From the NCBI RefSeq assembly GCF_013186535.1, contig NZ_JABMCZ010000002.1, forward strand, positions 1,736,001-1,800,000: a stretch of 64,000 nucleotides of DNA, written 5' to 3'. The stretch comes from Nocardia terpenica (GTDB taxonomy: Bacteria > Actinomycetota > Actinomycetes > Mycobacteriales > Mycobacteriaceae). The notes beneath the pieces were generated by a model. It was given only the letters and a program-made list of their open reading frames with translations, was not told where the DNA came from and made no database searches. The position numbers and the translations under genes were made by a program. Shown piece after piece: positions 56,790-64,000 of this stretch; position 1 is the first letter of the stretch; every line of letters starts with the position of its first letter.

Positions 56790-58884
56790 CGAGGCAGGCG
56801 AGCGGACCGGCCACCACGAGCAGGGCCCAGATGCCGTGGGCCGCAAGGGTGATGGCGCGGCGGGCGGCGTGGTCGGCGGCGCGCAGGTCCCGCCCGCCGG
56901 GAACCCGGTAGAGCGTCAGATCGGTATCGGAGTACACCGGATCCAGTTGGGCGAGCGTGGTTTCCGACCGCCCCAGCGGACCGGGCGTGGTGCGTTCGAC
57001 CACGACCCAGCCGACGCCGTGGTCGGCGAGGCCGGTGGCGGGCCCGCCGCGCAGCAGCAGCCGTTCCACCGCGCGGGCGCGGCCGCCCTCCCCGGCGACC
57101 GTGCGGCCGCGCACCGGCAGCTCACCGGTCTGGAGCACATCCCGGGGGAGGAGCCGGGGCGCGGGATCGAGCACCGGGACCCGCCCGGAGTACGGGAAGA
57201 TTCGGAACATGCCGCCGGGAAGCACGGCGATATCTCCCGGGCCGTCGATGCGGGCGGCGACCCGCTGCCAGCCCGGGGGATAGTGGACCGGGCGCAGCGC
57301 ACCGCCCACGCCCCAGGTCAGATCCGGTAGCACCACGATCGGCAGCAGTGCGAAAAGCATTGCGATCAAAGGAATCCCGACCGGCTCCTCGACCCACCGC
57401 CGACTCGCGCGCGCGAGCACCCGGCACCCGCCCGCCGCGCACAGCGCATACGCGGGCACGGCCAGCGCCACATACTTCTGTGTATCCCGGAACAACCCGG
57501 CCCCGGGCACCCGCGCAACCAGGAACTCACCGACCTGCACCCCCCACCCCGTAGCCCCGAGCGCAGGCAGCACAATGACCACCCCCGCGAGCCCGACCAA
57601 CACCCGCCGGGTGCGCCGCGCACTCCCCGCACCCGACACCACCGCCCGCGCCCCCGCCACGACCATGAGCAACAGCACCCCGGTCGCCACAGCCGCGAAA
57701 ACCGTTGTCCGAGAGCCGGGTACCGCATCCCCGTTCCATATCCCCCCCAACCCCGCCAAGCTCCCCAGCGTCCCCAACCCCGGCTCCGCCCGAGCCGCAA
57801 ACGCCGCAATCCCCGCCCGATCCGACGGCTCCACCCCGGCCCCCGACACCACGGTAGCCACCAACCACGGCGCCGACGCGAAACACCAAAGAACCACCGC
57901 ACCAACAAGATTCCGCCGCCCCACCACCAGCAGCGCCACACACCCCGCCAACAGCGACCCGGTAGGCGTCAACCCCGCACCCGCGAGACACCCACCCAAC
58001 ACCAGCCATTCGCGCACCGCCCCAACCCCAGCGCCCCGACCGCCCTCATCGCGCTCCCCACCCCCGGCATGAGCCGAACCCCCGAAGCCACCGACGCCCA
58101 CCGGCCCCGCACCACCAAAACCCTTCCGCACCACCAGCTCTCGCGAACCACCCGCCGCCAACCCCCCTCCCGGGCCACCGCTCCCCCCATCGCCGTGAGA
58201 ACGCCCCGCCTGCCCACCGCCGCGCGCACCGACGATCGATTCGCTGCCGTGCACACCAGTGCTCGACCCATCGCTGCACCGCTCGCCGGTCGTCTCGATG
58301 CCCCGTGAGTCGGCGATCGGTTCGGTGTCGTGCGTATCGGTGGTTGGCCCATTGACGTGTGGGTTGCCGGTTGGGGTGGTGCTTGGCTTCGGGCTGCGGG
58401 AATGGCGTGGTCGGGTTCGTATTCGGTGGGCGGCCAAGGCTGTCCACGGGAGGGCTGCGTAGCCGGTGAGTAGGCTCCAGTGGCCTTGGAGCAGGCGCTC
58501 GGCGATGTAGGGGTTCCACAGGGTGATGGTTGTGGCTACCAGTTGGGGGGCGAGGGAAAGGGACAGGAGTCGGCGGGTGAGGACTGCCGCGCCCCAGCCT
58601 GCGGACCAGAGGGCAAGCAGCAGAATCGCCTTCACGGCGAGGCCGCCGTCGAGGATGGGTGACAGGACGGCCAGCAGGCCGTCCTGCGGTACCGCGCGGG
58701 GGGCGGCGTCGCCCAGGCCGAGGGCGGAGTCGGTGAGGTAGGAGCGGGGGGTGCTCACGGCGTCGCGGAGCAGGAGGTATCCGGGGGCCAGCAGGGGGCC
58801 GGTGATGATCGTGGCGAGCAGCAGGCTGTAGGCCGCGGGGACCGCCCGCGGCCACAGGCGATTCGCGCGTCGGCCGGTGATCAC
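56635..58884 (-). CDS. large polytopic membrane protein (Rv0226c-like) with low-complexity insertion
   Basis: About 749 residues. Membrane segments occur in two blocks: residues 10-155 (AYSLLLATIITGPLLAPGYLLL, LTLWNPY-like loop) and about 285-530. The C-terminal half has an extracytoplasmic domain (VHYPPGWQRVAARIDGPGDIAVLPG). Between the blocks lies an insertion of about 110-125 residues rich in Gly, Ser and Thr, which I do not expect in Rv0226c (576 residues as I recall). The C-terminus is a basic Pro/Arg-rich tail of about 50 residues read from the antisense of the GT4 gene, probably after stop-codon loss. Function unknown; an envelope glycan role is inferred from context. Confidence 0.75.
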   Translation of the reverse strand: MITGRRANRLWPRAVPAAYSLLLATIITGPLLAPGYLLLRDAVSTPRSYLTDSALGLGDAAPRAVPQDGLLAVLSPILDGGLAVKAILLLALWSAGWGAAVLTRRLLSLSLAPQLVATTITLWNPYIAERLLQGHWSLLTGYAALPWTALAAHRIRTRPRHSRSPKPSTTPTGNPHVNGPTTDTHDTEPIADSRGIETTGERCSDGSSTGVHGSESIVGARGGGQAGRSHGDGGSGGPGGGLAAGGSRELVVRKGFGGAGPVGVGGFGGSAHAGGGERDEGGRGAGVGAVREWLVLGGCLAGAGLTPTGSLLAGCVALLVVGRRNLVGAVVLWCFASAPWLVATVVSGAGVEPSDRAGIAAFAARAEPGLGTLGSLAGLGGIWNGDAVPGSRTTVFAAVATGVLLLMVVAGARAVVSGAGSARRTRRVLVGLAGVVIVLPALGATGWGVQVGEFLVARVPGAGLFRDTQKYVALAVPAYALCAAGGCRVLARASRRWVEEPVGIPLIAMLFALLPIVVLPDLTWGVGGALRPVHYPPGWQRVAARIDGPGDIAVLPGGMFRIFPYSGRVPVLDPAPRLLPRDVLQTGELPVRGRTVAGEGGRARAVERLLLRGGPATGLADHGVGWVVVERTTPGPLGRSETTLAQLDPVYSDTDLTLYRVPGGRDLRAADHAARRAITLAAHGIWALLVVAGPLACLVSRATRPRRPSEPRPAPRRTPRAGRPTAPRTPRSPSAPRRIRGRGRGPSPP

Positions 58885-58943
58885 GCTTCGCCACCCTACG
58901 GGCCGGGACGGGCGCGGGACCGAACGGATGGGAGCATGACGGG

Positions 58944-60239
58944 GTGTCTGCCTCACGTCGTCTGCCCGTCGTCGCGGATCTGACGCTGGTCACGGCGGGG
59001 GCGATGACGGCGAATATCGCCGGGTACCTGTTGCAGATGCTGGCCGGGCGCTGGCTCGGCGTCGGTGGATACAGCGAATTCGCCAGCCTGCTGGCGATGC
59101 AACTGCTGTGCGCGGTCCCCGCGCTGGCCCTGCAGAACGTGATGGCGCGCGAGCTGGTGCGCGGGGCGTCGGTCGCGGCGGTGCGGCGGCTGGAGCTGCG
59201 CTGCGCGGCCATCGTCGCGGTGGTCGCGGCTGTCCTGATTCCCGTGGTGAGCGCCGTGCTGCACGTGGGCGCGGTCGCGGCGGCGGGCGCGCTGGTCGCG
59301 GCCCCGGCGCTGGTGCTGGTGTCCGGCGAGCAGGGCGTCATTCAGGGCCACCACCGATTCCGTTCGCTGGCAATGATTCTGGGTGCGACCGGCATCGCCC
59401 GGGTGACGCCCGCCCTGATCACCCTGGCCCTCGGCGGCTCCGCGGCGCTCGCGCTCTGGACCGCCGCGGCGGGCCTGGCGCTCGCCGCGGGTCTCGCCTA
59501 CGGCGTCGCATCGCGACCGGCGGCAGGCGAGGATTCGCGACGAGGCATCCGAATGTTTCGGGCATGGCCGCGATCTCGCCATGTGCACCGGGAAGCCGAG
59601 CACGGCCGCGCGACCGTGGGCGTGCTGCCGGTGCTGCGCGCGGCGCAGGTGCAGGCGGCGCTGATGGCCATGTCCTCGGCGGATCTCATCGTGGCGCGCA
59701 TCGTGCTGGATCAGGCCGACGCCAGCCGGTACGCGCTCGGCGCGATCGCGACGAAGATCGCGTTCTGGCTGCCGCAGGCCGTAGGCGTGGTGCTGTATCC
59801 CCGGATGGCGCAACCACAGTCGTCGGCGCGGGCGGTGCGCGATGCGCTCGGCGTGCTGTCGGCGGTGGGCGTGGTGGCCGTGGTCGGTGCGGCGCTGTGC
59901 GCCCCGCTGGCGCCGCTGCTGGCCGGGGGCGACTACGCGCCGATCGAGGGCCTGCTCTGGGTGTTCGCCCTGGACGGGGCGCTGCTGGCGCTGCTGCAGG
60001 GCGCCCTGCTGTCGGCGATCGCGGCCGACCGCACCGCACCCGCGGCCATCACCTGGGTGGGCCTGGCCGCCGAGGTGCTCGTCATACTGCTGGTCGGGCG
60101 CTCGGTGCCGACACTGATCGGAATCGCCACCGCCACAGCGGCGGTCGTGACGGCGATGATCATCGGGAAAACGACGGTGGCTCCCCACCGGCACGGCGGG
60201 GAGCCACTCGGGGCGCGAAACCCTATGGGCGCTTGGTGA
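58944..60239 (+). CDS. Wzx/MATE-like polysaccharide flippase
   Basis: A 431-residue membrane protein with about 12 hydrophobic segments in the MVF/polysaccharide-export arrangement: MTANIAGYLLQMLAGRWLGVGGYSEFASLLAMQ at the start, then ALALQNVMARELVRG, and ASRYALGAIATKIAFWLPQAVGVVLYPRMA in the second half. Such proteins flip lipid-linked glycans. The GTG start lies 59 bp from the divergent membrane-protein gene. I do not recall a flippase at this point of the M. tuberculosis locus, so this may be a lineage-specific addition. Its last 17 bp overlap the convergent DUF3068 gene. Confidence 0.82.
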   Translation: MSASRRLPVVADLTLVTAGAMTANIAGYLLQMLAGRWLGVGGYSEFASLLAMQLLCAVPALALQNVMARELVRGASVAAVRRLELRCAAIVAVVAAVLIPVVSAVLHVGAVAAAGALVAAPALVLVSGEQGVIQGHHRFRSLAMILGATGIARVTPALITLALGGSAALALWTAAAGLALAAGLAYGVASRPAAGEDSRRGIRMFRAWPRSRHVHREAEHGRATVGVLPVLRAAQVQAALMAMSSADLIVARIVLDQADASRYALGAIATKIAFWLPQAVGVVLYPRMAQPQSSARAVRDALGVLSAVGVVAVVGAALCAPLAPLLAGGDYAPIEGLLWVFALDGALLALLQGALLSAIAADRTAPAAITWVGLAAEVLVILLVGRSVPTLIGIATATAAVVTAMIIGKTTVAPHRHGGEPLGARNPMGAW

Positions 60240-61359
60240 TATCGATCTGCTGGGTCGGCGCGTCGTCGGCAAGGTCGGCGCCCTGTCGGCCGGACGGCTT
60301 CTTCGGGCGCTGAACCAGGCGGCCCGGCTTGCCCTGCGCACCGCCCAGCAGGCCCAGCACCAGCCCGACGATCAGCGCGATCACGCCGACGACGCCGAGC
60401 ACGATGGGCAGGATCCGGCCGTACAGCGACAGCTTGTCCATGTTCTGCTTGGCCACCGAGATCTGCGAGTTCACGGTGTTGTCGTCGAAGACCAGCGTGG
60501 TCTGCAGCGCCGTGACCTCCGGCTTGTCGGCCGCGCGCGCGTAGTAGATGTGCAGCAGCTCGGAGCCCTTGATGATGGTGCCGGTCTGCGGCTCCACCCA
60601 CACGTCGCGGGTGTTGGTGTAGAAGCGGTCCATCGTCACATCGGACTTACCGCCCTCGACGCCCCACTTGTCCGCGGGGAAGGTGAGCTTGTTGGTCGGG
60701 GAGTTGGACACCTTGGCCAGATCGGTCGCCGGGACCTTCTGCTGGAAGTGGTAGACCTTCAGATCGTTGATCTCGGACTCGTCGACGAACTGCATATCCG
60801 AGGACTTGCGCACATTGATGTCGAAGTACGGGTAGTTCTTCTTCTCGGTGCCGATCGGGAATCGGTACTGCAGGCCGGTGTGCTGCACCGGATCCGCGAC
60901 CGACTCGCCCTTGGTGTTGACCGTGACCGCGACCGACCCGTTCGGATCGGAATCGACCGGCATGCCGCTGTGGCGATCGATGGTGACCCGGTCCACCGTC
61001 GCCGTCAGCAGGCCGGTGTCGCCCTGCTTATCGATCCGGCGCAGCGTCTGCCCGGCCTGGATGGTCATCTCGGTCTTGTCGGAGGGGTCCTCGATGGTGA
61101 GGAAGCGTTGCGACACCAGCGGCACCTTGGCGTCCACCTTCGCCGGTCCCGACCCCGACAGCAGCGACTTCGAGTCCAGCACCTCGCTCGGGGCGTCTTG
61201 GCGATTCGTTGCGACGGTGGTGATTTCGAGGTCGAGGGGAGTCTTGGCCAGCTGGCTCATGGCGTAGGTGGGGATCATCAGTGCCGCGACGATCAGCAGC
61301 GTCCCGAGACCCACGAGCACGCAGGCCACCGTCCTCTTGGTTCCGGCACCGAGTGCCAT
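60223..61359 (-). CDS. DUF3068 (PorA-family) membrane protein, Rv0227c-like
   Basis: A 378-residue protein with an N-terminal membrane segment (VACVLVGLGTLLIVAALMIPTYAM), a large extracytoplasmic beta-rich domain and a second segment near 325 (ILPIVLGVVGVIALIVGLVLGLL) followed by a basic cytosolic tail. The family is annotated as PorA porin-like, but the C. glutamicum counterpart NCgl2760 was, as I recall, required for lipomannan maturation and lipoarabinomannan synthesis. GAGGAGAG precedes the ATG at 61359. It is divergent from tmaT by 176 bp. Confidence 0.87.
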   Translation of the reverse strand: MALGAGTKRTVACVLVGLGTLLIVAALMIPTYAMSQLAKTPLDLEITTVATNRQDAPSEVLDSKSLLSGSGPAKVDAKVPLVSQRFLTIEDPSDKTEMTIQAGQTLRRIDKQGDTGLLTATVDRVTIDRHSGMPVDSDPNGSVAVTVNTKGESVADPVQHTGLQYRFPIGTEKKNYPYFDINVRKSSDMQFVDESEINDLKVYHFQQKVPATDLAKVSNSPTNKLTFPADKWGVEGGKSDVTMDRFYTNTRDVWVEPQTGTIIKGSELLHIYYARAADKPEVTALQTTLVFDDNTVNSQISVAKQNMDKLSLYGRILPIVLGVVGVIALIVGLVLGLLGGAQGKPGRLVQRPKKPSGRQGADLADDAPTQQIDITKRP

Positions 61360-61535
61360 GCAAACTCTCCTCGTCGTCGAACAGGTCTCCCGAGTGACCG
61401 CTGCGGCCACGGCGCAGCGCTCGTGAGCCCCGACACTAACAGTCCGAACGGTAGGACTGCCGAGCTGAGGCCGGAAACATCCCGAATTCGACCGCGAATC
61501 CCGAGGCCCGTCGTGGCACGGCAGACTGGACCGCG

Positions 61536-62660
61536 ATGACCGCGACCGTCCCCGCATCCGCCCCGGCCCGCCCGCGCGCGGCCGCACCCCGGGCGTTCGT
61601 CCCGGCGCTGGAGGGCATGCGCGGGCTCGCCGCCCTCGGTGTGGTGGTGACCCACGTGGCCTTTCAAACCGGCGCCACGAGTGTGCCGGTGCTGGGCCGG
61701 GTCTGGGAGCGGTTCGACATGGCGGTGGCGGTGTTCTTCGGGCTGTCCGGATTTCTGCTGTGGCGGCCGCACGCCGCGGCGGCCCGGACGGCCGGGGCGG
61801 CGCAGCCGGCGGGCCGCTACCTGCTGCATCGCGCCGCCCGCATCCTGCCCGCCTACTGGGCGGTGGTGTGCGCGGTGCTGATCCTGCTGCCGTCGGCGGC
61901 GCAGTCGGCGGGGCGGCGGGTGTGGGTGTCGAATCTGGCGCTGCTGCAGGTGTTCGTGCCGCTCACCCTGACCGACGGGCTGACCCAGATGTGGAGCCTG
62001 TCGGTGGAGGTGGCCTTCTATCTGGTGCTGCCGCTGCTGGCGTCGGCGCTGCGCGGCACGGCGGCGCGCTGGCGGGCGCCCGCGGTGCTGGCGCTGGGCG
62101 TGCTGAGCCTGGGCTGGAACTTCCTGCCGGTGCCGACCCCGGCCGCGATCCATGCCGACAACTGGCTGCCCGGCTATCTGCCGTGGTTCGTGGCGGGCAT
62201 GCTGCTCGCCGAGCTGGTGGAGACGCCCGCGCCGCGCCGGATCCTCGGAAACCGCTGGGCCATGGGGTCACTGGCGCTGATCGCGTTCCTGCTGTCGGCC
62301 ACCGACCTGGCCGGTCCCGCCGGGCTGACCCACGGCGCGCCCTGGCAGTACGCGATGAAGATGGGGCTGGGCGCGCTGCTCGGCTTCGGCCTGCTGGCGC
62401 CGCTGGTGCTCGGCGACGGGACGCACCGCTGGCTGGAGAGCCGGGTCGCGGCGACGGTCGGCCGGTGGTCCTACGGCATTTTCCTCTGGCATCTGGCGGT
62501 GCTGGCCGTGGTGTTCCCGATCTTCGGCATCATCCCGTTTCGCGGGATGTTCCTGCACGTGCTGCTGCTGACGATCGTCTTCACCGTCCCGCTCGCCGCC
62601 GCCAGCTACGCCCTGATCGAAGAGCCGGTGCGGCACTGGGTCCGGCGTCGCTTCGGCTGA
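61536..62660 (+). CDS. tmaT: acyltransferase 3 family protein, TmaT-like mycolate acetyltransferase (Rv0228)
   Basis: A 374-residue integral membrane acyltransferase with about ten segments. Family landmarks: FVPALEGMRGLAALGVVVTHVAFQTG (conserved His), FFGLSGFLLWRP, LHRAARILPAYW, and late GRWSYGIFLWHLAVL. Position between DUF3068 and aftD matches Rv0228, whose corynebacterial counterpart TmaT acetylates trehalose monomycolate and so enables MmpL-dependent export. mmpL3 and mtrP are in the same window. No extra SGNH domain is present. The 3' end overlaps that of aftD by 80 bp. Confidence 0.87.
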   Translation: MTATVPASAPARPRAAAPRAFVPALEGMRGLAALGVVVTHVAFQTGATSVPVLGRVWERFDMAVAVFFGLSGFLLWRPHAAAARTAGAAQPAGRYLLHRAARILPAYWAVVCAVLILLPSAAQSAGRRVWVSNLALLQVFVPLTLTDGLTQMWSLSVEVAFYLVLPLLASALRGTAARWRAPAVLALGVLSLGWNFLPVPTPAAIHADNWLPGYLPWFVAGMLLAELVETPAPRRILGNRWAMGSLALIAFLLSATDLAGPAGLTHGAPWQYAMKMGLGALLGFGLLAPLVLGDGTHRWLESRVAATVGRWSYGIFLWHLAVLAVVFPIFGIIPFRGMFLHVLLLTIVFTVPLAAASYALIEEPVRHWVRRRFG

Positions 62661-64000
62661 CGTCCCGGTCGGGCAGCGCGGCGATACCGACGGCGATCAC
62701 GGCCAGCAGCGCCGGGAACTGGGTCCACAGCGAGCCGCCCATATATCCGTCGGGCGAACGCCAGGGACCGGTGGAGAGGGCGGCCGCCGACAGCGCGGTG
62801 CCGAGACCGGCGACGGCGACCAGCGCGCGCGGGGTGATCCGTGGCGCGAATCGTTCGGCCGCGAAACCGGCTGCGGTGCAGGCGAATCCGACCGGTCCGG
62901 AGATCAGCAGTGCGGCGGCCGCCAGACCGAACATGGCGGGTATGCGGGCGTTCCAGGTGTGCGGGGGCGAATCATCCTGTACGCCAACGTCGATCGGAGC
63001 CGTTCCGACAGGCGTCGGGTCGGGGCGCGGCGGCGCGGCGTCTCGCGCACGTCGCCACCGACGCGGTATCGGAATCGCCAGTGCGAGTAGCGGAATCAGC
63101 AGGAGCAGGCCGCCGAAGATGGCGAGCCGATACCAGCGATCGGGGGGGAATTCGATGGTGACCGGCCCGTGCGCATCGGCCGGAAGCACCCAGCCCTGCT
63201 CCCAGCCGTCGACGACGATCGGCGCGAGGGCGTGCCCGTCCGCGGTATGCGCGCGCCAGCCCGCATTCGTGCTCAACGGCAGGACCAGCAGCCGGGTCCC
63301 GGGCGGGGCCGATATCGGTTGGGGCGCGGCATCGGTGCGGTCGAGCCGCAACTCGTCGACCGTGAAGAGTTCGGTCGGGGTGACGGTGACATCCACCCGC
63401 CCGCTCGGCAGCGGCACCGGCCCGGTGTCCGCGTCGTCGCGCGCCTCGTCGGACGCACCCGGCGGGGCCACCCGATCCACTCCGCACACATGGGCGGAAA
63501 CCGGTGCGCCGGTGCGCAATTCGTCGGCCGTGGCGGTCACCGTGGTATGCACGACCCGACCGGCCAGCGCGATCGTGGGGCCGTGCGCGCAGTCGACGGT
63601 GACCGGCCGGTCCGGGGCGGCGGGCGGCGGATAATCGGGCCCGAGCACGCTCACCTCGGCCAGCCCGGGCGGTTGCTGCTGGGCGAAGCCGAGGGCGGTG
63701 CGATCCAGCACGGCCCGCCAGCTATCGATGCTCACCTCGATCCGGTCGGTCACCCGCGGATGCAGCGGGAGCCGGACCGGCGTGCCCGGCTCGGCGTCCG
63801 GGTCCAGCTCCCGAACCTGCGGCCCGTCACCGAGATTCACCGCCACCGCGGTCGGCCGCGCCGGGAGATCACCCTTGGGCGGCGTCACCTCCAGCCCGGT
63901 GACCAGCTCGGGCCGGGGCAGTTCGATGGTGAGCGTCGGCTTCGGCCCGGCGGGATTGCGCACGGTGTCCTCCGGCGCGATCCAGCTGGTGCGGGGGTCC
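62581..64000 (-). CDS. aftD: arabinofuranosyltransferase AftD, C-terminal part (5' end beyond the window)
   Basis: The 473 C-terminal residues of AftD, a very large membrane GT-C enzyme that adds arabinofuranose to arabinogalactan and lipoarabinomannan. The open frame reaches the window edge as DPRTSWIAPEDTV, continuing a discoidin-like carbohydrate-binding region (TLTIELPRPELVTGLEV). Later come LPLSTNAGWRAHTADG (periplasmic domain) and four membrane segments (for example LAIFGGLLLLIPLLALAIPI). The full family length is about 1400 residues, so roughly two thirds lies outside. The last 26 codons overlap tmaT and give a basic tail that is probably read-through sequence. Confidence 0.88.
   Translation of the reverse strand, partial: DPRTSWIAPEDTVRNPAGPKPTLTIELPRPELVTGLEVTPPKGDLPARPTAVAVNLGDGPQVRELDPDAEPGTPVRLPLHPRVTDRIEVSIDSWRAVLDRTALGFAQQQPPGLAEVSVLGPDYPPPAAPDRPVTVDCAHGPTIALAGRVVHTTVTATADELRTGAPVSAHVCGVDRVAPPGASDEARDDADTGPVPLPSGRVDVTVTPTELFTVDELRLDRTDAAPQPISAPPGTRLLVLPLSTNAGWRAHTADGHALAPIVVDGWEQGWVLPADAHGPVTIEFPPDRWYRLAIFGGLLLLIPLLALAIPIPRRWRRARDAAPPRPDPTPVGTAPIDVGVQDDSPPHTWNARIPAMFGLAAAALLISGPVGFACTAAGFAAERFAPRITPRALVAVAGLGTALSAAALSTGPWRSPDGYMGGSLWTQFPALLAVIAVGIAALPDRDVSRSDAGPSAAPALRSGRSWRRRAGR

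Noticed and set aside
58046..59341. A 431-codon minus-strand frame across the membrane-protein and flippase genes
   Set aside because: It is Thr/Pro/Arg-rich with no domain and overlaps conserved membrane segments on both sides; it exists because of the skewed base composition.

Overview
The window is high-GC actinobacterial DNA that looks like Nocardia or a close relative. Mycolic-acid export and arabinogalactan genes (mmpL3, mtrP, tmaT, aftD) place it in the Mycobacteriales. Gene order from 39.4 to 53.7 kb matches M. tuberculosis Rv0205-Rv0211, and 54.7-64 kb matches Rv0224c-Rv0228 plus Rv0236c, as I recall those loci. GTG starts, ATGA/GTGA overlaps and leaderless-looking promoters are common. 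I found no rRNA, tRNA, CRISPR array, prophage or insertion sequence.

Layout. 1-8 kb: menC (cut by the left edge), a thiolase with a divergent HxlR regulator, a sugar-type ABC ATPase, an F420-type oxidoreductase, an amino-acid ABC importer with fused binding protein and permease, and a very His-rich small protein. 8-16 kb: secreted GH25 muramidase, glucosylglycerate hydrolase-like GH63 enzyme, SDR, polysaccharide deacetylase, leuS, SdpI-like protein, HAD phosphatase. 16-18.5 kb: a DrrAB-type exporter with an EXLDI-family protein. 18.7-23.1 kb: a tightly coupled four-gene cassette (ThDP enzyme, SRPBCC protein, KAS III-like enzyme lacking its histidine, HisC-like aminotransferase). This resembles an acyloin-type small-molecule pathway and is the best candidate for an undescribed system.

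23-39 kb: DUF1772 protein behind two palindromic operators, sigL/rslA, UPF0301 protein, GNAT, secreted alpha/beta hydrolase, glycerate kinase, HxlR/imine-reductase-like divergent pair, a second ABC exporter with an XRE regulator, aroQ, a degenerate penicillin-binding-protein-like lipoprotein, two membrane proteins and a class III adenylate cyclase. 39-54 kb: AI-2E family transporter, DUF1707 protein, alpha/beta hydrolase, mmpL3-NYN-trmB operon, lipase, a dynamin-like pair, pckG. 54-64 kb: the trehalose-mycolate/arabinan locus mtrP, GT4, membrane protein, flippase, DUF3068, tmaT and the 3' part of aftD. Three convergent pairs here overlap at their 3' ends.

A family of hairpin repeats recurs across the window (2.7, 7.9-8.1, 23.1-23.4, 24.4, 28.1-28.2, 32.8, 35.9 and, decayed, 39.4 kb). 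The 9-nt loop is nearly invariant while the stem covaries. Most copies have local tandem arrays of a half-unit, several abut stop codons, and one lies in frame inside the anti-sigma factor gene.
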